A stretch of DNA of 64,000 nt, from positions 41,540,001 to 41,604,000 of the forward strand of contig OZ231128.1 of the NCBI GenBank assembly GCA_965153355.1, written 5' to 3'. Origin of the DNA: Flaccisagitta enflata (Eukaryota > Chaetognatha > Sagittoidea > Aphragmophora). The notes beneath the pieces are model-generated. The model was not told where the DNA came from and did not search any database. It saw only the letters and a list, made by a program, of their open reading frames with translations. Of this stretch, positions 35,426 to 49,599 are shown one piece after another. Position numbers and translations under genes: made by a program. How positions within the stretch are numbered: position 1 is the first letter of the stretch; each line of letters starts with the position of its first letter.

Positions 35426-35938
35426 TATCTCTTTTAAGTATCTATCTGTAGTTATAACCAAACTGCAGAATTAAGCGTCTTTGTTTCCACAATTCATCGA
35501 CGGAGAATTGCGGAGATTCAATTTCCCTTTTTTCCACGAAAGGGAGAAATAAAAGTCCAGAGTTCTTTTCTTTACGAAGGATTTAATGTAAGTGAATCAT
35601 TCCAAATTTCAATTAAACAAGAAAACATAAAATAGAAAGAAAAGTTATTACAAAAAGAAAGATTACATTTTTGTTGGCAACAATTGTTGTTCTTAGGCGG
35701 CATTGAAATAAAGACTGAATTAAAGACGAAGGCCGCCAAACTGAGAAGGCAACGTGATTCTTACGAAAAGGAGAAAATGAGAATTGACCAGTCAGAAAGG
35801 AATATGACTTTTAAAAGGGAGAAAGAATACGTTGAGAAAACTGACGAAGGACAAATTCTTAATACAGTATGAATTATCAAAAGTGCTTTTACAAAGATAC
35901 AGTTTCTTTTCTTTAAATTGCTAATCGCGTTTTTTATA
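35201..35938 (-). repeat. BEL 3' LTR (738 bp)
   Basis: Read on the element strand it runs from TATAAAAAACGCG to ATTTATTTTA, without the usual TG...CA ends. It includes a GA run (about 35394-35421) shorter than that of the other LTR. A 62-codon frame inside is shared by both LTRs and is not a known protein. Confidence 0.9.
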
Positions 35939-36056
35939 TTCGGCCCCAAAAAACCGATTTGAGGTTTTTTCAAAAAATATACAAAAATACAAAAATACAA
36001 CAATTGATTCAATAATTGATTGACGTTGATCTAAAAACAAAAGTTAGACATCACAA

Positions 36057-39000
36057 TTAATCTTCACATCCTTCAAGTAAGACCAAATTCTGTATTGGTC
36101 TCTTGATTGTTTTTCCTTTGTTATCTTGAAGTGTGACAGAGCGAACATGTCCATCACAACCTACATGAGTTTCCTTAACCCTAGCTAAGGGCCAAAGATG
36201 ACGTTTGAGATTTTCTTTCTTGAGAAGAACGAGAGATCCAGGAGTGATGTTTTTCGATCCTTGATGCCACTTTTGACGTGGTTGAAGGGTGGGTACGTAC
36301 TCGTTTACCCATCGTTTTGTCCAATTCTCCTGAAGACTTTTGAGATACTTCAGTCTCGCAGAGAATGCCGTTTTTGACGGAGGAATGTCCGGCCATGGGT
36401 CCGTCGGTTGTTGAAGAGGTCTGCCGATAAGCATCTCAGCAGGAGTAAGCGGAACTTGATCCGGGTCATCCACTATCGGTGTAAGTGGACGGGAGTTGAT
36501 TTGCTCTTCAATTCGAATGATGAGCGTCGCAAGTTCCTTGTCGGTGATGAGAGATTGTCCTAAAACTTTCTTCATCGGAGTTTTGATGCTTCTCACAAGG
36601 CGTTCCCAGAAGCCTCCCCACCAAGGTGCTGCAGGTGGATTGAACTGCCAAATGACGTCAGGCAATTCCTTTGCTGCCCTTTTGAACGTTGAAGCATTAT
36701 CGCTGTAGACGTTGAGAGGTTTTCCTCGTCGACAGGAAAAACGCGCGAATGCCATCAAAAATTCTTCAGTGGACTGATCATTTACAATCTCCAAATGTAC
36801 ACCACGGGTTGATGCACAAGTAAAGAGGCAAATCCAACGCTTCTCCGCTTGAGAAGTTGAATCTCTCCTTGGTTTGATGAGAAGAGGTCCAGCGTAATCG
36901 AGTCCGACATGAGAGAAAGGTGGCAACGCCGTTTTCCTGAAATCTGGCAAATCAGCCATCATTTGTTGACACATTGGCTTGTTGATCCGTTTGCATGTCA
37001 TGCAAGATTGTGTTTCGGCCTTCACGGTTGTCATTCCTTTGATGACCCAATATTTTTGACGCAAAATTGCCAACGTCTGGTTTGATCCCGTATGAAGATT
37101 TGAGATGTGAACATCTCTGATGAGAAGTCGGGTGAGATGGGATTTGTTTGGAAGAATGATGATGTTTTTGTTCACTCTTCCACTCATTTTGATCAAACCA
37201 TCTTCCAAGATTGGATTGAATTGGATCAATCGAGAGTTTCGTGGAATGACACGATTCTTCTGAAGGCATTCATATTCTTCAGAGAAGAAGGTTTTTTGCT
37301 CTTGGCTGATGAGCTTTGCTAATGCCCTTTTTCGCTGTTGAGCAATCGAGTTATTCGCCCTCGCCCCCAAAGGGCTACAAAAGCGAATCACGTACATCAT
37401 GATCCGCACCAGTTTTTCCAAAGAGCTGTAACGTTCTAAAGTGATGACAGGTTCACGAACCTGTGTGATATTGACAGCCACTTTCCTTTGTTCAATATCT
37501 GGCTTTTCCATCACAGGCTGATTTGGCCAATGACCTGTTTTGATGAATTCAGGGCCTTCAATCCAGAGCTTGGATTGTGTTTCATCCAAAGGCCAAATGC
37601 CCCTGGATGGGATATCTGCTGGGTTATCGTCTCCAGGCACCCACATGCATCTAACGCCATGACTGCCGCATGTTCGTTGGATTTCCGCAATCCTGTTCCC
37701 AACAAAGGGTTTGTAGCGTGCTGAAGAAGATTCGATCCAACCAAGCGCAATTGTAGAATCTGTCCACAAGAAAGTCTCAATCCCAGATTTGAAAACTTCC
37801 TCGTGGAGGAAGGCAAGTAATCGTGAGCCTAACACTGCTCCCAGCAACTCCATGCGGGGGAGTGAGACAACTTTGATGGGCTTTACTCTTGTCTTGGACA
37901 TGAGAAAGCAAGAGCCTCTCTCAGAAAATGCATATGCAACAGCGGCATATGCTGATTCACTGGCATCTACAAAGATGTGAAGAACAGTAGGGTTGCCAAA
38001 ACACCGAGGAGTTTCAAAGTCAACAACTGTTGCTTTTCTGAATTCTTCCACTTCACGCTTCAACTCATCAGATAGAAGCTGGTCCCAATCAGAACCTAGT
38101 TGCCATATCTTCTGCATTATCATCTTCCCTTTGCAGATAAGAGGGCTCCTGCCACCAATAGGGTCCCAGAAGGAGGCGATTTTTTGCAAAAATTCCCTCT
38201 TGGTGGTTGGAGTTTTGTCCCACTCTTTGTTGGGGACGCGGAGAGAGTCATGATTTGTATGCCACTGCAAGCCAAGAACTGCAGCTTCTTCACTATCATC
38301 AGTCCCCTCAATCATGCTCAACAACTCCTTGTTGTTGCTGTTGATTTTGTGCACTTTCATGTGCATAGACCCAAAAAAGTCTTTGATTTGAGTGAGAATA
38401 TCAACACCATCATCAACTGAATCGCATCCTCCAGGCACATCGTCCATGTAGAGCTCGTTTTCGACAAATTCACAAGCTTTTGGGAATTTTTGTTGGATGT
38501 CATCACGCTGAGCGTGGTATTCACAAGTTGCCATGGACAGGAATGGAGATGAAGACTCACCGAACATCACACTAGTTTGGCGAGCTATCCCCTTGGGTGT
38601 GATGATTCGATGAAGGTCTTGTTGTTCAACTGGTATCTTTATCTGCCAAAACATCTTTTTGACATCAGACACGAATGCAATTTTTCGTGAACGAAAGCGT
38701 AGAATTGATCCAACAATATCTGGCAATAAATTTGGCCCAACATGTTGAGCGCTGTTCAGGGAAATGCCAAATTTACCCTTGAATGAGGCATTTTTCACAA
38801 TCCTCACGGGTGTTGTTGGATGGCCTGGCCTAAGCACCAAGTGCCAAGGTAGGTAGTGGACACCTCCAGCTGGAGTGTCAGCATCAGAGACCAGTTCTAG
38901 AACACCAAGATCAAACTGTTCATCAAAAATCTTTTGAACAGTAGCTCTTTTTTCTGGGTCATTCTTCAGGATGGCTTGCTGTTTCCAATACAGAGCTCTT

Positions 39001-41630
39001 GTTGGTACAAAGTTGTCCGACAACTTTTTCACCTCTTCCTTGTAAGGAATTTTGACCATGTACTGTTGGTTCACATCATCATAAGTGATGGTCTTCTTGA
39101 ACTCTTCATGTACCTTTTCATCAACAAGATTTTTGATTTTGGAGTTTGGATTTGGGCATTCTTCCAATTTCCAAAATTTCTCCAAGACATTTTCCAATGC
39201 CACAACCTGTGTCAGGTTTGTTGATGTAAAGCGTGACGCATTCTGTCTTATACTACCTGATAAGACCCAACCAAACAAAGTTTGGATTGCACATGGCTCT
39301 CCTGGGTTACCAACTCTCTTGTTTCCAGTCTGTATGTGATCAGCATATTCATTGCCAATTAGCAACTCAACTTCAGTTGCATCACGTGGATAATCATCTG
39401 CAAACTGAATGTCCGCCAAATGAGGATATTCTGTGCAAGGATCAAGTCTGATTGCATCCATATCAACTGTGAGCTTCTCTGATGGAGAGACTACCGCTTC
39501 CATCTCACAGTAACGGTTATCTTTGGTGCAAAGACTGATCTTGACCACATCATAAAGTTGAGGTGCACGGTGTTCACCTGAAAAAGCTGTTGCAACAGCA
39601 AGCAGCACTCGCCTTATCACGGGCAATTTCAACATTTTTGCAGTTTTTTGCAAAATCCATGTGGTCTGAGAACCATCATCAATGACTGACCGAATTGTCA
39701 AATTTGGTCTTTCTCTCGGAACAGCTTTGAAGTTCTTCAAAACTGTCAGTCCCTCTTTCTTTTGAGGCACATGATGAAGTGAATTGCAGCAAGTTTTCAC
39801 GGCTGGCAATGACTCAGGTTTGGAGACTGTTGTTGATGAAACAGTAAATGTTGATGTTGGAGATGCAGCCTTTGCATCATCACTCATGGGTGGTTTTCCC
39901 CAGTGCAGGAGTGTGTGGTGAGGTTTCTGGCACACTCTGCACTTGATTGGTGACTTACAAGTCTTTGGGAAATGATCTTTGGTGATTGGCATCAAACATT
40001 TTTGACAATGCTTCTTTTTGAAGATGAAATCGGACCTTTCTTTTGGTGAAAGTTTTTTGAATTTTTCGCAATTGAAAATTCTGTGATCTCTGTCACAACA
40101 GAAGCATGTCACCTCTCTACTCGCAGTAGTGAGCATCAATGTAGTCTTTGCTCGTGTGTCTTTGCTTTTTGCATCAGTTTTTTGTTCAGATGCTGTGCCA
40201 TAACATTGCAACTTTTCATGCAAAAAGTCCAGCAGCTTTTTTGTTGAAAATGAATCATCATCATTGATCTCCTCGCGCCATTTTTGCAAAATTTCCTTTG
40301 ACATGAGTTCCTCAACAAAGGGTACTATTATCCAAGACCCATTGTCCATGTCTATGCCATACTCGGCCAGACATCTCATTGAGGTTTCCAATGTTGTAAG
40401 GAATGGCTTGATGCAGTCGGTATCAAAGGGTTTGAGGTTCAAAATGTTTTTGACATGTGACTGTTGAACCAATCTGGGTTTTCCAAACATTTCTTTGAGA
40501 AATTTTTTGAAATGGTCATAGTTGACATCGGTTATGTTGTACCCATCTGCCAGTTTCTTGGCTTCACCAACACAAGCATCCTTTAAGTAAAGGAGTTTTT
40601 CCACATTTGCCAAATCAGTGCGCTTGTCAATGAGAGATTCAAATGAGTTCCAAAATGCTTGGTACTCAGCTGGAGACTTCCCATAAAACTTTGGGATCTC
40701 TATTTTGGGTGTTTTTGCATGATGGGATGTAGCTTGAGCAGCAGGGGTTGTTGGAGAAGGAGTAACATTGTTTGTTATTGAAGGATTGAGAATTTCTTCA
40801 GCTTTTGTGATGGCAGCTAGACCTTTTTCAGTCCAGCTCTCCCCTTGTTCCATATCTGCTGCCATAGCATCATCATCATAAAATGCCCAAACTTCGGCAT
40901 CTTTTTTGTCCAACTCCTCCAGAGCTTTGGGGAGATTGTTTTTGGAGATTGTAATGGCATGTTTATTGCCAGAATCAACATCTTTCATCAATTTGTTGAT
41001 GGCTTTTGTTATAAGGCCGCGAATTGACCTTCTTTCCAATTTTTTCGTTTCCAACAGGTCTTTCTGTGCCTGAGGAAGTTTAGATTCACAATCTGTGATA
41101 GCATCCATGGTGTGAAGATTTGTAGGGGTGGAAAGGGGGTTATCGTTGATCTCTTCCTCTTCAGATTTAAATTCAGATTCAGAATTTGAATCTTCCGTTG
41201 AAGATAACTGGATCTCTTCCCTCTCTTCCTCACTAGGAGAGTAAGGTTCTGGATGGTAAGCTCTTTCCACAAATTCTTCACCTGCTGCAAGTGCACGTAT
41301 AGCAGCAGTTGCGTAATCAACAATTTCTTTGGAATAAGTTTCTCTGAGTGATTCAGGGATAAATTTTAACTCTTTATCTCTGCAAGACTTTAATGTGTCA
41401 AGGCTTTCTGACAACAGTAATATTGAAGGACTAATAGTTACTGTTGCCGTTAATCCATCGCATTCGTTACGATTTTTATATAATTGATATTCCAAATCTT
41501 TTGTATTTTCAAAAACGTTGTCTTGAGCTAATCTCCTTCTATCAGCCAAATGATTCAATTCTTGTCTTTCTATCGTAGAAAGAGTTTTTTCCCATTCTGC
41601 AATCTTTGTTTTAGCTTGTATGAGGTCCAT
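36057..41630 (-). CDS. gag-pol: BEL/Pao Gag-Pol polyprotein, 1857 residues, intact
   Basis: One uninterrupted frame encodes the proteins that package, copy and integrate the element. In order: N-terminal Gag with an acidic region (about residues 130-165) and the family's central Gag domain (FYGKSPAEYQAFW, about 315-460); Cys/His knuckles (CFCCDRDH at ~507, CQKCLMP...CRVCQKPHH at ~540-575); an aspartic protease region near 647 (VIDDGSQTTWI, DDG where D-S/T-G is usual); reverse transcriptase with FVSDVKKMFWQI (~988) and YMDD (~1060); RNase H (FVDASESAYAAVAY ~1223, LWTDSTIALGWIES ~1287); integrase zinc-binding H-H-C-C (~1508-1545) and catalytic core D-D-E (VGLDYAGP ~1575, YSDNAS ~1640, WERLVRSIK ~1676); and the C-terminal domain common to BEL integrases (~1770-1857). 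Start is the first ATG after the leader. Length and order are normal for the family. Activity is plausible but not shown. Confidence 0.97.
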   Translation of the reverse strand: MDLIQAKTKIAEWEKTLSTIERQELNHLADRRRLAQDNVFENTKDLEYQLYKNRNECDGLTATVTISPSILLLSESLDTLKSCRDKELKFIPESLRETYSKEIVDYATAAIRALAAGEEFVERAYHPEPYSPSEEEREEIQLSSTEDSNSESEFKSEEEEINDNPLSTPTNLHTMDAITDCESKLPQAQKDLLETKKLERRSIRGLITKAINKLMKDVDSGNKHAITISKNNLPKALEELDKKDAEVWAFYDDDAMAADMEQGESWTEKGLAAITKAEEILNPSITNNVTPSPTTPAAQATSHHAKTPKIEIPKFYGKSPAEYQAFWNSFESLIDKRTDLANVEKLLYLKDACVGEAKKLADGYNITDVNYDHFKKFLKEMFGKPRLVQQSHVKNILNLKPFDTDCIKPFLTTLETSMRCLAEYGIDMDNGSWIIVPFVEELMSKEILQKWREEINDDDSFSTKKLLDFLHEKLQCYGTASEQKTDAKSKDTRAKTTLMLTTASREVTCFCCDRDHRIFNCEKFKKLSPKERSDFIFKKKHCQKCLMPITKDHFPKTCKSPIKCRVCQKPHHTLLHWGKPPMSDDAKAASPTSTFTVSSTTVSKPESLPAVKTCCNSLHHVPQKKEGLTVLKNFKAVPRERPNLTIRSVIDDGSQTTWILQKTAKMLKLPVIRRVLLAVATAFSGEHRAPQLYDVVKISLCTKDNRYCEMEAVVSPSEKLTVDMDAIRLDPCTEYPHLADIQFADDYPRDATEVELLIGNEYADHIQTGNKRVGNPGEPCAIQTLFGWVLSGSIRQNASRFTSTNLTQVVALENVLEKFWKLEECPNPNSKIKNLVDEKVHEEFKKTITYDDVNQQYMVKIPYKEEVKKLSDNFVPTRALYWKQQAILKNDPEKRATVQKIFDEQFDLGVLELVSDADTPAGGVHYLPWHLVLRPGHPTTPVRIVKNASFKGKFGISLNSAQHVGPNLLPDIVGSILRFRSRKIAFVSDVKKMFWQIKIPVEQQDLHRIITPKGIARQTSVMFGESSSPFLSMATCEYHAQRDDIQQKFPKACEFVENELYMDDVPGGCDSVDDGVDILTQIKDFFGSMHMKVHKINSNNKELLSMIEGTDDSEEAAVLGLQWHTNHDSLRVPNKEWDKTPTTKREFLQKIASFWDPIGGRSPLICKGKMIMQKIWQLGSDWDQLLSDELKREVEEFRKATVVDFETPRCFGNPTVLHIFVDASESAYAAVAYAFSERGSCFLMSKTRVKPIKVVSLPRMELLGAVLGSRLLAFLHEEVFKSGIETFLWTDSTIALGWIESSSARYKPFVGNRIAEIQRTCGSHGVRCMWVPGDDNPADIPSRGIWPLDETQSKLWIEGPEFIKTGHWPNQPVMEKPDIEQRKVAVNITQVREPVITLERYSSLEKLVRIMMYVIRFCSPLGARANNSIAQQRKRALAKLISQEQKTFFSEEYECLQKNRVIPRNSRLIQFNPILEDGLIKMSGRVNKNIIILPNKSHLTRLLIRDVHISNLHTGSNQTLAILRQKYWVIKGMTTVKAETQSCMTCKRINKPMCQQMMADLPDFRKTALPPFSHVGLDYAGPLLIKPRRDSTSQAEKRWICLFTCASTRGVHLEIVNDQSTEEFLMAFARFSCRRGKPLNVYSDNASTFKRAAKELPDVIWQFNPPAAPWWGGFWERLVRSIKTPMKKVLGQSLITDKELATLIIRIEEQINSRPLTPIVDDPDQVPLTPAEMLIGRPLQQPTDPWPDIPPSKTAFSARLKYLKSLQENWTKRWVNEYVPTLQPRQKWHQGSKNITPGSLVLLKKENLKRHLWPLARVKETHVGCDGHVRSVTLQDNKGKTIKRPIQNLVLLEGCED

Positions 41631-42324
41631 GTAACCGCTTGTTACTGTTAACCATGGCTAAAACAATTTTGAGATCAACTTCCACTATCAAAAATCCAAC
41701 TTTGGATTATTTTGATAAATCTCAACTTCTGTGAGATATAAATTGGTCTTCAGACCCTTCTTCCAATTAAGCCCGCCTGGCTTGTTTTTTATCTCAACTC
41801 TTGTGAGATATAATTAGGTCAATTCTTTAAGACCTTCTTTCCTATTAAGCCTGCCTGGCTTATTTCTTTATCTCAACCCCTGTGAGATAAAACTGTTCAA
41901 TACAATTGACTCAATTCACAGACCAGATTCCCCCAGGAATTTTCAAACTGGTCAATCTCAACACCTGTGAGACTCCAAATTGGTCAAATTTACCACTTCC
42001 TATATCACCACTTCCAAAATCACCACTTCCAAATTCACCACTTCCTAATTCACCACTTCCAAATTCACCACTTCCAATTTGTGGCTCGTGAAGCACACTT
42101 TCTGTCTCCTTGGGTACTCGCAAAGTACCTTTTCTTCTTCCAAGTGGCTCGTAAAGCACACCTTTTTCGTTCTCGTTCTCCTGCAAGTGACTCGTAAAGT
42201 GCACTTGTTCCAATGTGACCACTATAGTCCGCCTGACTATGTTCCTATGTGATCACAATAGTCCGCCTGACTATTTTTCACATCCAATTCTGGCCTGCTT
42301 GAAATTGAATGAAAAGTTGGAAGA

Positions 42325-42342
42325 TCAAATGAAGGGACGCCA
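42325..42342 (-). other. BEL primer-binding site
   Basis: Directly after the 5' LTR the element strand reads TGGCGTCCCTTCATTTGA. TGG complements the CCA end of a tRNA, as expected of a first-strand primer site. I cannot name the tRNA. Confidence 0.75.
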
Positions 42343-42525
42343 TAAAATAAATGGAGGGGTTGGTTATAATGAACCTGCTGTTGATAGGATGACAAAATAA
42401 TAGAAGATAAAGCTGATTGAAGATATTTGAGTTTCGAGGATTTAAATCAGTTTCACTCCTTTTATTTTGCTGAGGTTATCAATTTCAAACGGGAGCAATT
42501 GGGAATTGTGATTGTAGTCGGGATT

Positions 42526-42611
<86 letters not shown>

Positions 42612-43127
42612 TCTTATCTCTTTTAAGTATCTATCTGTAGTTATAACCAAACTGCAGAATTAAGCGTCTTTGTTTCCACAATTTATCGACGGAGAATTGC
42701 AGAGATTCAATTTCCCTTTTTTCCACGAAAGGGAGAAATAAAAGTCCAGAGTTCTTTTCTTTACGAAGGATTTAATGTAAGTGAATCATTCCAAATTTCA
42801 ATTAAACAAGAAAACATAAAATAGAAAGAAAAGTTATTACAAAAAGAAAGATTACATTTTTGTTGGCAACAATTGTTGTTCTTAGGCGGCATTGAAATAA
42901 AGACTGAATTAAAGACGAAGGCCGCCAAACTGAGAAGGCAACGTGATTCTTACGAAAAGGAGAAAATGAGAATTGACCAGTCAGAAAGGAATATGACTTT
43001 TAAAAGGGAGAAAGAATACGTTGAGAAAACTGACGAAGGACAAATTCTTAATACAGTATGAATTATCAAAAGTGCTTTTACAAAGATACAGTTTCTTTTC
43101 TTTAAATTGCTAATCGCGTTTTTTATA
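42343..43127 (-). repeat. BEL 5' LTR (785 bp)
   Basis: Same sequence as 35201-35938 with a longer GA run (42529-42609) and a few substitutions. This LTR would supply the promoter. Confidence 0.9.
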
Positions 43128-44829
<1,702 letters not shown>

Positions 44830-45696
44830 TCTACCAATATACAAGTTGGCAGGGTGATCCTTAAGATTTGGTAGGGTGAGTGAAAACTTGGCAGGGCGGT
44901 CCTAAAAGGATGTTACTAGATGTAGCAAGATATATATCAATCCTTGGCAGGGTTCTTCCAGTTTAAAAATTGGTAGGGTGACGCTTAAGATTTGGCAGGG
45001 TGAGTGCAAAACTTGGCAGGGTCATCCTAAAAGGATGTTACTACATGTGGCAAGATCTTGGCTTGGCAGGGCAGGTTCTACCAATTCAAAATTTGGCAGG
45101 GTGATGCTTAAGGTTTGGCAGGGTGAGTTTAAAACTTGGCAGGGTTGTCCTGAAAGGATGTTACTAGATGTAGCAAGATATATATCAATCATTGGCAGGG
45201 TTCAACCAATTTGAAATTTGGCAGGGTGAAACTTAAGATTTGGCAGGGTGAGTACAAAACTTGGCAGGGCGGTCCTAAAAGGATGTTACTAGATGTAGCA
45301 AGATATAAATCAATCATTTGCAGGGTTCTACCAATTTGAAATTTGGCAGGGTGACACTTAAGATTTGGCAGGGTGAGTGCAAAACTTGGCAGGGCGGTCC
45401 TAAAAGGATGTTACTAGATGTAGCAAGATATATATCAATCATTGGCAGGGTTCTACCAATTTGAAATTTGGCAGGGTGACACTTAAGAATTGGCAGGGTG
45501 AGTGCAAAACTTGGCAGGGCGGTCCTAAAGGATGTTCCTAGATGTAGCAAGACATATATCAATCATTGGCAAGGTTCTACCAACTTGAAATTTGGCAGGG
45601 TGACACTTAAGATTTGGCAGGGTGAGTGCAAAACTTGGCAGGGCGGTCCTAAAAGGATGTTACTAGATGTAGCAAGATGTATATCAATCATTCGCA

Positions 45697-46030
45697 TAGA
45701 TATATCTCTACATATATCTCTACATATATCTCTACAAATATCTCTACAAATATCTCTACAAATATCTCTACAAATATCTCTACAAATATCTCTACAAATA
45801 TCTCTATAAATATCTCTACAAATATCTCTACAAATATCTCTACAAATATCTCTACAAATATCTCCACAAATATCTCTACAAATATCTGTACAAATATCTC
45901 TACAAATATCTCTACAAATATCTCTACAAATAACTCTAAGAATATCTCTACAAATATCTCTACAAATATCACTACAAATATCTCTATAAATATCTCTACA
46001 AATATCTCTACAAATATCTCTACAAATATC
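45697..46030 (-). repeat. 12-bp array B1
   Basis: CTCTACAAATAT units between CATTCGCATAGATATATC and TCTAAGATATATATCAATC. Confidence 0.95.
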
Positions 46031-46304
46031 TAAGATATATATCAATCGTTGGCAGGGTTCTACCAATTTGAAATTTGGCAGGGTGACACTGAAGATTTGG
46101 CAGGGTGAGTGCAAAACTTGGCAGGGCGATCCTAAAAGGATGTTACTAGATGTAGCAAGACATATATCGATCATAGGCCCGGTTCTGCCAAGTTAAAATT
46201 TGGCAGGGTGATGCTTAAGATTTGGCAGGGTGAGTGCAGAACTTTGCAGCGCGGTCCTAAAAGGATATTACTAGATGTAGCAAGATATATATCAATCATT
46301 GGCA

Positions 46305-46531
46305 TAGATATATCTCTACATATATCTCTACATATATCTCTACAAATATCTCTACAAATATCTCGACAAATATCTCTACAAATATCTTTACAAATATCTC
46401 TACAAATATCTCTACAAATATCTCTTCAAATATCTCTACAAATATCTCTACAAATATCTCTACAAGTATCTCTACAAGTATCTCTACAAATATCTCTAAA
46501 ATATCTTTACAAATATCTCTACCAATACCTA
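46305..46531 (-). repeat. 12-bp array B2
   Basis: Short array with the CTCTACAAGTAT variant pair at the end corresponding to the start of left-arm arrays. Confidence 0.95.
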
Positions 46532-47552
46532 AGATATATATCAATCATTGGCAGGGTTCTACCAATTTGAAATTTGGCAGGGTGACACTTAAGATTTGGC
46601 AGGGTGAGTGCAAAACTTTGCAGGGCGGTCCCAAAAGGATATTACTACATGTAGCAAGACATATATCAATCATTGGCAGGATTCTACCAACTGAAAATTT
46701 GGCAGGGTGACGCTTAAGATTTGGCAGGGTGAGTGCAAAACTTGGCAGGGCGGTCCTAAAAGGATGTTACTAGATGTAGCAAGATATATATCAATCATTG
46801 GCAGGGTTCTACCAACTTAAAATTTGGCAGGGTGATGCTTAAGATTTGGCAGGGTGAGTGCAAAAATTGGCAGGGCGGTCGTAAAAGGATGTTACTAGAT
46901 GTAGCACGACATATATCAATCATTGGCAGGGTTCTACCAACGTAAGATTTGGCAGGGTGACACTTAAGATTTGGCAGGATGAGTGCAAAACTTTGCAGGG
47001 CGGTCCTAAAAGGATGTTACTAGATGTAGCATGATATATATCAAACATTGGCAGGGTTCCATCAACTTAAAATTTGGCAGGGTGACACTTAAGATTTGGC
47101 AGGGTGAGTGCAAAACTTGGCAGGGCAGTCCTAATAGGATGTTACGAGGTGTAGCAAGATATATATCAATCATTGGCAGGGTTTTACCAACTTATAATTT
47201 GGCAGGGTGAGGCTTAAGATTTGGCAGGGTGAGTGCAAAACTTGGCAGGGCGGTCCTAAAAGGATGTTACTAGATGTAGCAAGATATATATCAATCATTG
47301 GCAGGGTATTTCCAACTTAGAATTTGGCAGGGTGACACTTAAGATTTGGCAGGGTGAGTGCAAAACTTGGCAGGGCGGTCCTAAAAGGATGTTACTAGAT
47401 GTAGCAAGACATATATCAATCATTGGCAAGGTTCTACCAACTTAAAATTTGGCAGGGTGATGCTTAAGATTTGGAAGGGTGAGTGCAAAACTTGGCAGGG
47501 CCGTCCTAAAAGGATGTTACTAGATGTAGCAAGATATATATCAATCATTGGC

Positions 47553-48236
47553 ATAAATGTATCTCTTCATATATCTCTACAAATATCTCTACAAATATCT
47601 CTACAAATATCTCTACAAATATCTCTACATATATCTCTACAAATATCTCTACAAATATCTCTACAAATATCTCTACAAATATCTCTACAAATATCTCTAC
47701 AAATATCTCTACAAATATTGCTACAAATATATCTACAAATATCACTACAAATATCTCTACAAATATCACTACAAATATCTCTACAAATATCTCAACAAAT
47801 ATCTCTACAAATATCTCTACAAATATCTCTTCAAATATCTCTACAAATATCTCTTCAAATATCTCTACAAATATCTCTACAAATATCTCTACAAATATCT
47901 CTACAAATATCTCTACAAATATCTCTACAAATATCTCTACAAATATCTCTACAAATATTTTTACAAATATCACTTCAAATATCTCCACAAATATCTCCTC
48001 AAATATCTCCACAAATATCTCCACAAATATCTCTACATTTTTTTTTTTTAATATCTCTACAAATATCTCTACAAATATCTCTACAAATATCTCTACAAAT
48101 ATCTGTACAAATATCTCTACAAATATCTCTACAAATATCTCTACAGATATCTCTACAAATATCTCTACAAATATCACTACAAATATCTCTACAAATATCT
48201 CTACAAATATCTCTACAAATATCTCTACAAATATCT
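47553..48236 (-). repeat. 12-bp array B3
   Basis: Contains a T-rich interruption at about 48040-48050. Frames over it on both strands are artefacts. Confidence 0.95.
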
Positions 48237-48680
48237 AAGATATATATCAATCATTGGCAGGAATCTACCAAATTGAAATTTGGCAGGGTGACACTGAAGA
48301 TTTGGCAGGGTGAGTGCAAAACTTGACAGGGCGGTGCTAAAAGGATGTTACTAGATGTAGCAAGATAAACATCAATCATTGGCAGGGTTCTACCAAATTA
48401 AAATTTGGCATGGTGACGCTTAAGATTTGGCAGGATGAGTGCAAAACTTGGCAGGGCGATCCTAAAAGGATGTTACTAGATGTAGCAAGACATATATCAA
48501 TTATTGGCAGGGTTCTGCCAAGTTAAAATTTGGCAGGGTGACGCTTAAGATTTGGCAGGGTTCTACCAACTTAAAATTTGGCATGATGATGCTCAAGATT
48601 TGGCAGGGTGAGTGCAAAACTTGGCAGGGCGGTCCTAAAAGGATATTACTAGATGTAGCAAGATATATATCAATCATTGG

Positions 48681-49157
48681 CATAAATACATCTCTACATA
48701 TATCTCTACATATCTCTACATATCTCTACATATCTCTACAAATATCTCTACAAATATCTCTACAAATATCTCTACAAATATCTCTACAAATATCTCTACA
48801 AATATCTCTACAAATATCTCTACAAATATCTCTACAAATATCTCTACAAATATCTCTACAAATATCTCTACAAATATCTCTACAAATATCTCTACAAATA
48901 TCTCTACAAATATCTCTACAAATATCTCTACAAACATCTCTACAAGTATCTCTACAAATATCTCTACAAATATCTCTACAAATATCTCTACAAATATCTC
49001 TTCAAATATCTCTAGAAATATCTCTACAAATATCTCTACAAATATCTCTACAAATATCTCTACAAATATCTTTACAAATATCTCTTCAAATATCTCCACA
49101 AATATCTCTACAAATATCTCTACAAATATCTCTACAAATATCTCTACAAATATCTAA
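48681..49157 (-). repeat. 12-bp array B4
   Basis: Starts with shortened 10-bp units (CTCTACATAT). Confidence 0.95.
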
Positions 49158-49599
49158 GATATATATCAATCATTGGCAGGGTTGTACCAATTTGAAATTT
49201 GGCAGGGTGACACTTCAGATTTGGCAGGGTGAGTGCAAAACTTGGCAGGGCGGTCATAAAAGGATGTTACTATATGTAGCAAGACATATATCAACAATTG
49301 GCAGGGTTCTACCAACTTAAAATTTGGCAGGATGACGCTTAAGATTTGGCAGGGTGAGTGCAAAACTTGGCAGGGCGGTCCTAAAAGGATATTACTAGAT
49401 GTAGCAATATATATATCAATTATTGGCAGGGTTCTGCCAAGTTAAAATTTGGCAGGGTGACGCTTAAGATTTGGCAGGGTTCTACCAACTTAAAATTTGG
49501 CATGATGATGCTCAAGATTTGGCAGGGTGAGTGCAAAACTTGGCAGGGCGGTCCTAAAAGGATATTACTAGATGTAGCAAGATATATATCAATCATTGG

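Larger units (their letters stand above)
35201..43127 (-). mobile_element. Complete BEL/Pao LTR retrotransposon (7.9 kb)
   Basis: Two LTRs enclose one long Gag-Pol frame on the minus strand. Exact 5-bp target duplications CCCTG lie at 35196-35200 and 43128-43132. The LTRs differ by only about three substitutions plus the length of an internal GA run, which implies recent insertion. The leader between 5' LTR and gag (41631-42342) carries a primer-binding site, two repeats of a CTCAAC...GTGAGATA segment, a CACCACTTCCAAATT minisatellite (about 41990-42075) and three copies of a CTCGTAAAGCACAC-like segment. The 5-bp duplication and domain order are standard for BEL/Pao. Confidence 0.95.

Noticed and set aside
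35684-35872. 62-codon frame present in both BEL LTRs (also 42873-43061)
   Set aside because: Identical only because the LTRs are identical; highly charged, no known match, and antisense to the element.
36181-41323. Many short frames inside the BEL element
   Set aside because: Shadows of the 1857-residue Gag-Pol frame in other frames and on the opposite strand.
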